From contig OZ037767.1 in NCBI GenBank assembly GCA_964035545.1, positions 562,680 through 626,679 of the forward strand: 64,000 nt of DNA, written 5' to 3'. The notes under the pieces are model-generated. The model was not told the DNA's origin, made no database searches, and saw nothing but the letters and a program-made list of their open reading frames with translations. This DNA is from Bugula neritina (lineage: Eukaryota > Bryozoa > Gymnolaemata > Cheilostomatida > Bugulidae). Position 1 is the first letter of the stretch. Every line of letters starts with the position of its first letter. A program made the position numbers and the translations under genes. Of this stretch, positions 20,801 to 35,800 are shown in pieces.

Positions 20801-23800
20801 CTCTTGAAATCCGACATTGCAGATTTCTATATGGTAAATAATTAGTTGAAAAATTTGATGCGCAACTATTGGCTGTTGGAATATGTTAAACAACTTGCTA
20901 TTTGCTGAATAAGTTATAAGAATGTAGCCTGAGGTACTATTACTGTTTATAGAGACATAGGGGTGGAGGTGACAGACTTCTCCACCAGTTGGAGAGACGG
21001 CATGGCATTCAATGCTATGGTGAACACAGTGCGTAAGGACCTCATAGATATGGACAGTTTGAAGGGCAAAACTAACCGCGAGAGATTGGAGCAGGCGTTT
21101 AGTGTGGCTGACAGGGAGCTGGGCATCCCTATGCTCATGGATGCAGAAGGTGCGTTATAATATATATATGATGAGCTATCTGTTATATATGATGAATTAT
21201 TTGCTATATATGATGAACTATTTGTTATATATGATGAACTTTCTGTTATATATGATGAATTATATGTTATATATGATGAGCTATCTGTTATATATGATGA
21301 ATTATATGTTATATATGATGAATAATCTACTATATATAATGAATTATATGCTATATATGATGAACTTTCTGTTATATATGATGAACTATCTGTTATATAA
21401 TCTCATACAGACGTTGATGTGAACAAACCTGATGAGAAGTCCATCATGACGTACATTGCCCAGTTTCTTAAGGCATACCCAGAGATGGGTTCTGGTAAAC
21501 CCGTAGTGAGTGTATTTTCATTCTAGTAAATTATCATTAGTTGTCTTCCCTTTGCGTATAATAAATATAACTGTAGTTGTCTTCTCTTTATCAATACTGA
21601 TTGACTTCTATTATTAAAGCAAACAACTCCAGTCTTATGTTTTGCCACTCAAATTAGAAACCTGACTTTTCACTAGGATATCAATGCAAACCTGAGTAGA
21701 GATCAGAGGGAGCGGAGAGATCATGATAACCTGGTGCTCTGGTTGGATGAGAATTCAGCACGTCTGAAACACTCGAGACTTTTCACTCCTGACGAGTTTG
21801 ATAACGAGTACGAGGTCAGTGTAATCTACAGCTACAGTGTAATCTACAGCTACAGTGTAATCTACAGCTACAGTGTAGTCTACAGCTACAGTGTAATCTA
21901 CAGCTACAGTGTAGTCTACAGCTACAGTGTAGTCTACAGCTACAGTGTAATCTACAGCTACAGTGTAGTCTACAGCTACAGTGTAATCTACAGCTACAGT
22001 GTAATCTACAGCTACAGTGTAATCTACAGCTACAGTGTAGTCTACAGCTACAGTGTAATCTACAGCTACAGTGTAATCTACAGCTACAGTGTAATCTACA
22101 GCTACAGTGTAATCTACAGCTACAGTGTAATCTGCAGCTACAGTGTAATCTACAGCTACAGTGTAATCTACAGCTACAGTGTAATCTACAGCTACAGTGT
22201 AATCTGCAGCTACAATGTAATCTACAGCTACAGTGTAATCTACAGCTACAGTGTAGTCTACAGCTACTGTGTAATCTACAGCTACGGTGTAATCTACAGC
22301 TACTGTGTAATCTACAGCTACAGTGTAATCTACAGCTACAGTGTAATCTACAGCTACATATATTGGTATGTTTCTGCTGCAGATATTCATTAAAGTGACG
22401 AGAGACTTGGACAGCAATAGCAGAGTTCTCAAACAGCTGGAAGAGAGCTTAGCCAGTGGTGGATCCAGCTACATTACCCCCGAGAAAATCACCATTCTGA
22501 GAGACAAGTGGGAGATATTTACTAGTCAGTATACTATATTCTTATTCTATATTCTTATTACTTACACATGAACTTCATCAGTTCTTTTGCTATTCTACTA
22601 AAAGTGGAGAGGTTGCTATGCAGTTGACTTCCAGCTCAGTGCGAATGCAACTTATTCTTCCATAAAAAACTATTAAAATTGCTTTAAAGTTGCTCAAAGT
22701 TCTCAGCTAGCTAACAGGAGGGGAGAGATTATTAGTTTAACTTGTGTTGAGTAGAACTGAGACTACTGTTGTGAGAGTAACGTAGTAAAACAAGACTGAT
22801 GATTATACTGTGTAGTGTATTGAGTAGAAATACATAATATTTCCTAATGAATAACAAACTAACAGAACTATGGACTCATATATGTACAAAATTGGCCGGA
22901 AGACAGAAAAATACAAACAGGAAGTAGTGATATTTTGTACAGGAAGTCGTGACATTGCATACAGGAAGTTGTGACATTTTGTACAGGAAGTAGCAACATT
23001 GCGTACAGGAAGTAGTCAGGTTACGTACAGGAAGTAGTATGCTATGTGACTCTGTCGGCACCAGAGTGCATACGCCTACGTTCCCTTTCATCTATCATGG
23101 TCCACATCATTCTGAATATACGTTGGTCATTTATATGGTAGAATATCCACATATACTCGTTATTAAATATGGTGTTCTGCTTTATCAAACTGCTCGAACC
23201 AAAATGCACCGTCGACGCCAGTTGCTCAAACGTAGCGTTGATAGTCTTGGCGAGAATGCCAGTGAAGTACACGTCGTCTACCCAGAAGTAAGGTTCATAC
23301 AGAGACTGGTTGTACAGCTTAGGCACTATGTCACCCGTCATTACTACGCCCAACCCGGGACAATATGGCGGGTATTGAGTGCCATTGTATTCCTGCTCTG
23401 TGATCTTCCACTTTCCCGATGTGCGCTGCGGGGTTCTACCATACCACACGTCACACAGGAACGTGTTCTTTAGCACCCGGCCCTGTTTTCTCAGGGTTGT
23501 CAAGTGCCTGAAGAGTAGGTGTATGTCTACCACCATATCATCATCCGTCTTCAGCACCAGCTCTGCTGACTTACAGTAAGTAGACGTCCATTTGCAGCCG
23601 GCTATAGCCTTGTACGTTAAGTTCCTGTAACTGTCCAGAAACGTCTCCTGCACAACGTCCCTATAAACCTCTCCCTCGTACTCTATCTTAGACTGCACCG
23701 TACTGTTGGTAGACATGCCCAGGAAGAATATTAGACTAGCATTATGTACATGGAAGTTATGGGGATTACCCCAGGTCTCCCGTATGAGCATCCGATGCTG

Positions 23801-26800
23801 AAAGTGGGAGGGGGCTGTGTGAACCCATATCAGTATGTCAGAGTGTTTCTCCAAGCATGCTCTCTCATTGTTGATGTGGTACTTGAAGGGGTGGGGGTTG
23901 ACGATGTGACTGGCAGGTGTAGCGTAGACTGAGTTTAGTACTAGTAACTGCAGGCATATGTACACAGTCCAGTGGTAGCAGCAGCTTAAACAGAGAGGGA
24001 AGTCCATCTCATGCACACGGCTACATCTCCATCTTGAGTTGTTGTCTACAGATAAAGAAATGTAATAAGGCAGTGCAGACATGTACAGCTGGAATGTTGC
24101 TCTCTGCTTTACATTACTCGGGTATTGAGATGTAAAATATTAAATATAAATAATTCAGCTGTGAGAAAAGCTAAGCTTCAATGCAATGCAATGCTTTCAT
24201 CAAACCGAAACAATTTCAAATTTGTTTCACAGCTTTGTAAGCTGTATTTATATAAGGATGCGTTGTGTTATTGAGAGCCTATAAGTAACTGCAATAGTAC
24301 TAATACTAAATACTACTCTCTAACTAGTACTAACACTAAATACTACTCTCTAACTAGTACTAACACTAAATACTACTCTCTAACTAGTACTAACACTAAA
24401 TACTGCTCTCTAACTAGTACTAATACTAAATACTACTCTCTAACTGGTACTAATACTAAATACTACTCTCTAACTGGTACTAATACTAAATACTACTCTC
24501 TGACTAGTACTAACACTAAATACTACTCTCTAACTAGTACTAATACTAAATACTGCTCTCTAACTAGTACTAATACTAAATACTGCTCTCTAACTATAGT
24601 ACTAATACTAACAATCATTTTGCATTCACCTACTTCATCAAAATTTTGATCATTTGAACAGAATTGGAATTGAATTGTATCAGAAATTGTACATATTGCT
24701 AGTAAACTGGTAATTCCCAGAGTGAATGTATAACTAACTTTTTCCTGATATACCAAGACTTTAATTTACAGTTACTACATTCAATTGATTCTAAACTTAA
24801 CATCAGAGGGTTATCTTGCTGTCATAGTAATACTGTTTACAGAAATCATTAGTTACCTCCTAGCTACTTCCTTAGATCTAGCTTTATGTAATATCAGTCT
24901 ATATACACACATATAGGCTACAAACCTTCATTGCTTATCTAATCCATTACTGGCATGCTAATTAGTCAGCTAACATCAGTTAATTAATTGCTTGCTGTTA
25001 TTCCAATATTGGTATGACAATGTTGAGTTTAATAATACACTACATCAGTTACAACTTTCCGTCAACAAAAGTGAAAAACCCATCACATGTTTCCCATTCT
25101 ATTGTTGGCTGTAACTTCAAATATTGATCACAAACCCATAGAATTCCTATCAAGTTACTAAGAAGATAAATTGATTTCTCCAGTTATATGATAAATCCTT
25201 ATAATTTAATTATATTATTTTATAGCCATATGCTATGTAAACACCTGAGTATTATGCTCAGTGAATATTAAATAGTAACTTGATAGACATCAGATTTCTC
25301 CACCAAATAGTGTATATTATGAAGATGTGGTAAAATTCTGTCCTGTCTCTCTCTTGCAGTCAGTCGATACGACTATGACTGTTTTATGGGTTAAGCTTAG
25401 ATTTGGTTGCAGCTCTCCACGCAGCTCTGTTGTCAGCTGTCTGCTGCCATGAACTCAAGTTTATTGCTCTCCATTTCATATTCCTCTTAGCAACATCTTT
25501 AAGTCTGAGTCTAGGTCGTCCTGTATTTCTTTTACCCTCTTTCAGCTGAGAGTAGAGCAATTGTCTTGGTAGCCGGCTATGTTCCATCCTGTGCACATGG
25601 CCTAGCCATCTCAAGTTCTTTTCTATAAGGATGTCGGCCATGCTTGGCAAATTGGCACGTCTTAATATTTCTTCATTCGTAACTTTGTCATACCATTTTA
25701 CAGCCATTATGTCTCTCAGTTGCCTCATCATGAAGGCGCTTAGCTTCTTCACCTGTGTCCTGTATATTGTCCATGTTTCTGCTCCATACAGCAGGCTTGA
25801 GAGCACCACCGCTCTGTAGACTTTACACTTTACCCTGATGGATACGTGCCTGTTGTTCCAGAGTCTCTGCTGCAGCTTACCGTAAGCCGCACTTGCTTTG
25901 CCTAATCTGTTCCGTAGCTCTTTATCTATTTTTGCCGTACAGGAAACAGTACTTCCTAGATAAGTAAAGTCTGAGGCAAGTACAACTGGTTCTTGATCTA
26001 TCATGACAACTTCAGGTTCAGGTGGAGGGTGGATGAGTTTAATTGGCTGGTACATGCATTCTGTCTTTTTTATGTTGATTTTTAAGCTAAACTGAGCCGC
26101 TGCTTTTGCAAAGTTGTTCACTAGCACCTGCATATCTGCAGCGCAATGTGCCACCAAAGCACTGTCATCTGCAAACAACATCTCTCTGACTAGGTGTTTG
26201 GTAGTACGGGTCTTAGACTTGAACTGAGCCACATCAAAGAGGTCAGCCCCATGTCGGGTTTGAATATAAATTCCTTCATTTACATTTTGAAATGCCACCT
26301 CAAGCATAGCGGTCAAGTATAATGAAAATAGTGTTGGCGCAAGAACACACCCCTGCTTGACACCATTGGTTACTGCAAACTCATTTGAAGCATCTCTACC
26401 TTGCACTACCTTGGCTTGCATGCCTGCATGAAGAGCTTTTATCAGGTTGATGACCTTCTCAGTTAAGCCAAACTTCTTCAGTACCCTCCAGAGGCCATCT
26501 CTTGATACTGTATCAAAGGCTTTTGTAAAGTCTATAAATACAGCATACAGCTCCATGTTTTGTTCAGCACATTTTTCTTGAATTTGGCGAAAGCTAAATA
26601 TCATATCAATGGTGCTCCTGCTGTTTCGAAAGCCACACTGTGTTTCTGGGAGTATTCCTGGAGTTATATTTACATTGATTTTGTTGAGGATGATACGGGC
26701 CATAATCTTTCCAGCTATAGACAAAAGCGAGATTCCTCTATAATTACCACAGTCCTTCCTACTACCCTTTTTAAAAATGGGCACAATGTTCGCATTTTTC

Positions 26801-29800
26801 CAGTTCTGTGGCATCTTCTCATTACTCCATATATAAGCAATCAGATCATATAGTCTCTCTTTAAGCCTGATTCCACCGTACTTCCACACCTCAGCTGGAA
26901 TGCCACATTCTCCAGGAGATTTATTCTCCTTGGTTGCATCTATAGCATCCAGAAGCTCATCAAAACTTGGCATATCGTCTAGGCTTAAATTGGGTGGCAT
27001 ATTTGTGAGACTATTGAGAGCTTCCTGGTCCACTTCCCCTGGTACATTCAGCAACAGGTCAAAATGTTGGGCGAACCTTTTTAAGGTATCATTCTTTGCT
27101 GTAAGTACTGTTTTACCACTTTGGTCCAGCAATTGGGCGATTCCCCTGTTCTGTGGCCCATAGACTTCTCTAAGGCCATTGTAAAATGCCTTCATGTTGT
27201 TTTTATCAGCTGCCTGTTGGAGTGATTCTGCTTTTTCCTCCCACCATTGAGACTTTTTCTCTCGAGTGTATTTTTGCAACTTGCTGCGTGCTTGCGCTAA
27301 TCGGTCAGTGCTACTTCTTGTTCTTCTCTGTAGTGCTTTTGATTTAGCCTTATTTCGTTCATTAAGTAATGCGTTCAGCTTTGCATCATTGTCATCAAAC
27401 CAATCTTGATGCTTTCTTTCTGCTCTACCTAAGACTTTGGTAGCTGTGTTGAAGGCTGAGATCTTTAACTTTCCCCATCTCTCTTCTAAGGTTACACCAT
27501 CATCATCTCTATAGTCCATTGCCTTATCCATCTGTTTCTGAAACTCCTGTAGCATATCCTGATTTTGTAGTTTCCCCACATTGAGTTTGCATGCGGAGTT
27601 CCCTCTTGTCTTGTTCTTTGCTTTCCTTAATGCAAATGCTAGCTTGGACCTGATCATGATATGGTCAGTTGAGCAATCAGCACCTCTCATTGCCCTAGTA
27701 TCTAGCACATCATTCTGGTCTTTCCGTCTTGTAATCACATAATCGAGGAGGTGCCAATGCTGAGAACGTGGGTGCATCCAGGTGACTTTATGATGCTGCC
27801 TGTGCTTAAATACTGTGTTCGTGATAACAAGCTGGTATTCAGAGCAGAATGCCAGTAGCAGCTCTCCATTTGTGTTACATTTTCCAATTCCTTGATTACC
27901 AATAACGCCTGGCCAATTTTGAGCTTCACACCCTACTCTTGCATTAAAGTCACCGGCTATAATCAGTTTGTCTGTGATGGATATATTTTTTACTGTTTCT
28001 CTCAATTTATTGTAAAACTCCTCTTTCTTTTCTTCCGTATTTGTCATTGTTGGAGCGTAAGCACTCACTATTGTCACATAATGGTTCTTTTTCAGTGGAA
28101 GTCTCATGCTTATAATTCTATCACTTGTTGCTGTTGGTTCTTGTTCTAGATAAGGCATAATTGTATTCCTGATAGCAAACCCCACCCCTGATTCTCTTCT
28201 TTCTTCCTCGCCTTTTCCACTCCAAAAGAATGTGTACCCATTATCAACAAGGCTATCATTCAGGGCAAGCCGAGTTTCACACAAAGCTGCAATATCGATA
28301 TCATATCGGCCCAGCTCTTTTGCAACAAGTGCTGTCTGCCTCTCTGGTCTTTTTGAATTATTCCGGTCTAGTAATGTTCTAACATTCCATTCTGCTAGTC
28401 TCAGAACTTTTCTGAACTTTCCATTGCGTCCTAGCTGACTTTTCACTGGCTGCCGGAGCGGGAGCAGACCAGCGCGAACCTTGTTAACCCGGGCGACGTT
28501 CGTGCCGGTATCAAATACTGTTTCCATTGTCATAGTCCATAAAACTGCATGCGAAGTGGTTAAGTGAACTTGGCTTTCGCGTTACCATGTTCTCTCTCTC
28601 GGCAGGGTGTAAATGGGATCTAGCGGCAAGAACAGGTCAAGACATGCTAGCATTTACAACCTGCTGCAGTGGCTGGCCGTTATACACGTTTGTCTGTACA
28701 CGCCCTTGAGGGCTGCCACAGATACCCACTGGAATGGTCTTTCAGATTTTTAGTAGATGTTATTTTTAGTTCTACATGGATGTCCAGTACACCCTCCCTA
28801 ATGTCAAGACATTAGGGGGTATCGGTTTAGTCGCCGACAGTCCGACCCATGGAACAGGTAGTACCGGTTACATGGTTACCGGTAGCAGATTAAACACCTG
28901 ACCTGACCTGACTTGATAGACATCAGATTTCTCCACCAAATAGTGTATATTATGAAGATGTGGTAATATTCTGTCCTGTAGAGAAATACATAGACTGGAG
29001 CAAGAGGTTAGACAGCTCCTTCCCAAAGCCTTTGGGTAACATTTGCCAGTGGCTATGCGATGCGGAGCGTCTCCTACAGGCCCCTCCTATTCCACTGATG
29101 GCTGAGTTAGAGGACGTGAAAGCTAGTTTCCTGCGTCATCAGGTAGATCTTCCTTATCTCTGTTAGATGAATCACCATTTAATCAGATACCTTTACAAAT
29201 TTTCACTTTATTATGGCTACAAAATGACTTCTTTCATGCATGTTGCAGCATTCAATGTATTTGAAGTTATCTTCTCTTTTAAAATATTTATTTCATAAAT
29301 ACATTTGTCCTTCTGTAGAATTTCTTCCAAGACTTGGAGTCCATGAAGCAAACATTTTCTCGAATAAAGAAAGCCGGGGAATGCAGCGGTAAATTCATAC
29401 CCCAAGACATGGTGTTGAGAACCACAGCTAGGTTAAAGGTCAGTTACTACAGGCTAACATACTTGGATATCTATTAATTGCCTGTTTCACAACATCAACA
29501 CTACTGATGACATTTCCATTTGGCTAGTATAACCATGCAATGTTGTGTACTCTAATCAATATGCCATACAGCTACATACCACAGTAGTCCTACCTGTATA
29601 CTACTTATATACTACCTGTACACTACATGTACACTACCTGTATACTACCTGTACACTACCTGTATACTACCTGTACACTACCTGTACACTACCTGTACAC
29701 TACACCAACAAGTATATTATTGTATCTGTCATCCATTTACCCAGCATAACAGAATAAACTACAGCAAGCTGTTAATACTGTCGAAAAGTTATTTTCACAT

Positions 29801-32800
29801 AACAAACTAGTGTTACAGTATTTGGTTGAGTAAACATTAGCGTCACTGACTGCTCGGCAGCAAGCTGACGTACTCTCTGCCAGCAAGTTAGCTTTCTGGT
29901 TCATCTCACATCACCCTGTGCCATGCATGGGTTACAGCTTCAGTTAGGCTGACCTTGTCTGTTGGTTTCTTCTTTTTATTCTCATCCATAAGTTTTGAGT
30001 TAATAACTATTAGATATTTTCTCTCTGGTAATCTGCAGGTAGCTGGCAGCATATCAATTCTTACCTCACAAACCTGTATCCTCAATCTAGTCTTTCTCTG
30101 TTCCTCACTCGACAGAGGCTCCTCTCCTCTCTGGAACTCTCCTCTCCTCTCTGGAACTCTCCTCTCTTCTCTGGAACTCTCCTCTCTTCTCTGGAACTCT
30201 CCTCTCTTCTCTGGAACTCTCCTCACACGTGCAGATGTTGTTCTGCTGCCAGTGTATTCTAGCTCTGGCTGAGCTACTGCTAAGTCTATTCTAGTTTGTG
30301 GGTCAGGTTAGTACGCTCTGTTGTGAGGCTAAATTTGGGAAATCACTTCACAGTCTCTTGTACTGGGACACCAAGCCTTGCTGCTGATGTCTTCTTGGTG
30401 GCTATTTCCTGTTTATATTCGTGCAATAGAACTACCCTCTGCTGATAAGTTGACCTTCCTCATCCCACCACAGTGCAGCAAGTAATTTGGTGTGTAGAGA
30501 AGGGAGACAATGAGTCACAGCTTGTACTGTGAGTGTTCACTCAGTTTATAACGTTATCACGTTACGTGTCGCACAACGTCTGACACAAGGTCAAACCTTC
30601 CTACTATTTCAAGAGTAGTCTAAAATTTGCCTTAGATTCAAAGTTCAATTTAGAGCAAATGTAGCTTATCCATTTAAATTTAATTAAAAATATTCAGTTT
30701 GATGAGAGAAAATCTATAAAACCATATGAAACATGATGGTATGTTATGATGAATTGAATAGAAATGATGAGAAATTGAAAATCACATTGTACTATTTAAT
30801 AAACCTACAAAACTTATGAGGGGAGATGGAGGGGAGGGGGAGGGGAAGGGGGAGGGGGAGGGGAGGGTGACTGTATAGAACTATACAGTGTAACATGTAT
30901 AACACTATATACTGTATAACTACACACTGTATAACACTATATACTGTATAACTATACCACTATGCCTGCCATCACTAAACAGCAACTCACTTTTTCTATT
31001 AATTAAGCCAAAACTAGACAATGTTGACATGTGACCTAGTAGAAGATTGTCAGGAATGGAAGTGATAGTATTGATACTGGTACATGGTACATGTAATAAG
31101 CTATATATATAATGGGCTATACATACATATAATGGGCTATATAATGACTGAATATACCAGCTACCACTCTCACCATTCTATACTCTGCACATTGTAACCA
31201 ACTTTCATTACTTGTAGTTACATTAGGCATAACGTTGCTCCTTCATATTGTGTTATTTTCAACTTTAAAGGGATCATCATGTTTGTGAAAAATACAGTTA
31301 GTAGAATCGCCATCACAAAAATGAAATCATTAGCATATTAGCATATTTTCAGCACTGCTAGCAATAAGTAGTCTATGCAATTGGAATAGGAGAGTGACTT
31401 GGGTATCTCATGTTGAACTGCATTTACATAGTTAGTTCAAGAAATGTGCTGGTTTGAGAGTAACTTGCTCAACCAATAGGGTAACCCTCTGTTTACGAAA
31501 ACCTGATGATTCAAACTTGATGTTTGGAGTGGTTTTTCACAGAAACATCACAATATGGACAGGCCTTCGATTTAGTTTCAGGTTTTGCCTGAACGCTGGT
31601 TACAATTGGTAGAGGGGGTGGCCACCCACTACGCCTCTTACTTAGTGTCAATAAAATGAGCTCACGCAATCTTGACCTGTGCTAGCATTACTTGGGCTGT
31701 GTGCACCTACTTTGAGTGTGAATCTATAGCTAAAGATTTGCAGTGTAACTGTGACTCTGTTATCAATACACAAGCCGAGACTTGATACAAGTGATGAAAA
31801 ATCTCAAGACTTGAGCAGAATTCTGCCTTTTTCTGCCTCAGTATTCAATGACTTATGCTATGCTGTTAGAGCTACTACCTAATTTAAAATACGTAACTGT
31901 GTGGAAACTTAATACTTGTTAACTAATCACAGAGAAGGCTGCATAAGTTTTATAGCACAAGAGCTGATATAAAGTAATTTAACTTTTTAAGGGTCTCAAT
32001 CTTTCAAATTAGTGACTGAGTCATCAAACTAAATGGATAGCAACTGAGGTCATCTGCAAGTTCAACTTGTCAATACACACTTATGGCAATTTTATCACTT
32101 TAGTAATTTAATTCCCACCTATTAGCTCAATTGTGTAGTTCTATGATTCAACTCTGATACTAACTTCTGCAACTGAAATTGTGAAGTCCCAAGAGCAGTA
32201 CAATTCTAATTATAATTATTAATCTATCACAACTTTATTACTTTCAACTCCACATTGTAGAGACATTACTATGTTTCTATACTTTGAAATATTACAAGAA
32301 CTGAAATATAACTATGATATCAAATGTCACTAAAACTCTACCTATGATCACTCTGTAACTGTATAACCATCACTATAACTGTATAACCATAACTATAACT
32401 CTCACAGTATATGGTATTACTCTCACAGTATATTGTATAACTCTCACAGTATATTGTATAACTCTCACAGTATATTGTATAACTCTCACAGTATATTGTA
32501 TAACTCTCACAGTATATTATACTAACTCTCACCGTATATTGTATACACTGTAGGAGATATCCACACAAGCCCAGTATCGGCACAGGCAGCTAGACTACGA
32601 GCAGCTGAGGTACACAATGCTTGCCTTCTTAGTGAACACGGAGGCTAAGCTGAAACTGTGGACACAGAAACTGACCTATCAGGAGGAAGTTGAAGCTGTA
32701 CTACTTGATCATAACGTAACTATCAGCTATGTGCTGCTCTATCTATATAAGATAATGATATGTATATACAAACACCCTATCTTTATAGTATAATGTATAG

Positions 32801-35800
32801 TACGAGATACATACACACATACCTACATATATATTTAGTGAAGAGTAGGGGTCTCGAATTGTTACATAGATATTTGTAAATTGTTATCTTTAGGATTCAC
32901 TACTAATTGGTAGTTACTTGCAAATAGTTGAAATAGTAATTATTTTACCTTAATGACTTTCATTGTACACAAATTTAAGCCTGTGTTCTAATGAAACGTA
33001 GTTGCAATTTAAACTTGGAGCAAAGGGCATTATAAATAGCATGTATTACTATACTGTGTATTACTATACTGTATATAATATACTGTGTATTACTATACTG
33101 TGTATTACTATACTGTGTATTACTATACTGTGTATTACTATACTGTATATAATATACTGTGTATTACTATACTGTGTATTACTATACTGTGTATTACTAT
33201 ACTGTGTATTACTATACTGTATATAATATACTGTGTATTACTATACTGTGTATTACTATACTGTGTATTACTATACTGTGTATTACTATACTGTGTATTA
33301 CTATACTGTGTATTACTATACTGTGTATTACTATACTGTGTGTTACTATACTGTGTGTTACTATACTGTGTATACTATACTGTGTATTACTATACTGTGT
33401 ATTACTATACTGTGTATTACTATACTGTGTATACTATACTGTGTATTACTATACTGTGTATTACTATACTGTATATACTGTATACTGTGTATACTATACT
33501 GTGTATTACTATACTGTATATTACTAAACTGTGTATTACTATACTGTGTGTTACTATACTGTGTATTACTATACTGTATATACTATACGGTGTATTATGT
33601 GCTGATACGGTGTATTATGTGCTGATACGTAGCTCTTGTTCTTACTTATATTTAGGATTATGTAAAGAAAAGGGGCCTCATGCCACACTATGATAAGACT
33701 CTGGCTAGAGTACAATCTCTGGCTAAAATCTACCAAGAGCATGACCAGACTGGTGAGTGGTTTATAGGCTGTGTATAGAGTATAGACTGTGTATATAATA
33801 TAGTATATAATATAGTATATAGTATATAGTATATAGTATAGTATATAGTATAGTATATAGTATATAGTATAGTATATAGTATAGTATATAGTATAGTATA
33901 TAGTATAGTATATAGTATAGTATATAGTATAGTATATAGTATAGTATATAGTATAGTATATAGTATATAGTATAGTATATAGTATAGTATATAGTATAGT
34001 ATATAGTATAGTATATAGTATAGTATATAGTATAGTATATAGTATAGTATATAGTATAGTATATAGTATAGTATATAGTATAGTATATAGTATAGACCGT
34101 GTAGTAACACGCCAGTCGTGTAGCTAGTATGCAGTTGAAGGTCGGCCTCGCAGTCTGTCTGTTAACGTCAAATCAGTATGAAATTATTACCAATGTCAAC
34201 GTTGAAAAATTACCCTGTGCAACAAAATTTGTAGACAAGAGTGAAGCTGATAAAATAAACAAGGCATTGGAGCACATAGACGACAGATGGCAGAAGTTAG
34301 TGGTGGAGATAGGCTCTATAGAGACCATGCTACAGGAGACTATCAGTCACTGGAAGAAGTACAAGGCGTGTAAGGACTCCTTGCTGAGGTACATGGAGGA
34401 GGCTGAGAGAATGCTGGACGCTCCCACAGAGAAACAGATGGTACGTCACAACCAGTCACATCACGTCACGACTTGCGTACAGTCACATCACGTCACCACT
34501 TGCGTAGAGCCACTACTTGCGTAGAGTCGTGTATTGCGTTGCTAATCTTATCATTATAATATTTAATTGTGTGAAACAACCTTATCAGCTGGAAGTACTC
34601 ATTCTCCTTGACATAAGTAGGATTGTTGTGTTGAGTTGCTGTAGTGATATGCTCCAGTATACTATAGTATAGTAAATTAGTAAATGGAGGGTTGATTTTG
34701 ATTCCCAACAATTAAGAATAATTTGTTGGTTGGCTAGTTGTGTGTATCTCGGTTAATTGATTTATTATTACATTATATATTGTTGTATAAACAAAAGCAG
34801 TATACGCCTCAACATGTTTGTGTCTTCCTGTATGGGTCATTTTATTTAATTTAGTACACACTGGAAACCAAGCGAAATTAAAAATAACCTTGATTATTTA
34901 GGTGTATTTATTGATATTTTATTAGTTTTAGGTAAAAACCCATGTTCATTAGCAGCTAAATTGTGAAAAATAGCTAAAAACTAGAAATTTCCAGTGTGTA
35001 CTAAATTAAGTAAAATGACCCATATATATATTACGTCTCATAAGTGTGTAGGTAGCAGCTTCAGTTGTCTTCTCCTACTTCACATATAACTACTTTTGAG
35101 CTTCAACAGCGAGAATATGATTCTTAAAATAAATTTTGAAATGTGTAAACTAATGTATGAATTTCTTCAGACGTTCTTCCGAGACCTGGAGGGGTGGAAG
35201 GAGAAGCACACGGCGCTGAACGAGTCTGGCAGTTTCCTCATAGAGACGTGTGATGAGTCGGTAGTTCTGGAGCTGGAGGAGTCGCTGCTGCTGCTGAACA
35301 GAAGGTGGAAGGAGATCTGCGACAGCGTTGACCAGTTCAGACAGACCCACACTTTTGAGCAGAGAGCCAAACAGTTTGACCAAGGTTATACACATAGCAT
35401 ACATATAGCATCCACATAGCATGTATCTAGTATACATATAGCATATATATAGCATGTATCTAGTATACACATAGCATACATATAGCATATATATAGCATG
35501 TATCTAGTATACACATAGCATACATATAGCATATATATAGCATATACTATATAGCATACTATATAGCATATATATAGCATATATAGCATATACTATATAG
35601 CATATACTATATAGCATACTATATAGCATATATATAGCATATATAGCATATACTATATAGCACATATAAGGCATATTCATGGCATAAACATAACATATAC
35701 TTAATGACTGCAGATTATAACCCCTTTTACAATTTTTATATAATGCATATTTGCCACGCTTGTCTACAGCTGCTGCCCCACTTGTCTGTAGCTGTTAGAG

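Noticed and set aside
21734-22432. Long ORFs of SVIYSY and TVAVDY repeats on opposite strands
   Set aside because: 18-bp array of intron 8; only the first part on the plus strand is exon 8.
26560-28438. Plus-strand ORFs of 62-97 residues inside the LINE
   Set aside because: Shadows of the 1049-residue minus-strand reverse-transcriptase ORF.
25278-28979. The 69-bp direct repeats as LTRs of the element
   Set aside because: They match host intron/exon context, the coding region is APE endonuclease plus reverse transcriptase without integrase or protease, and the structure is that of a LINE with target-site duplication.
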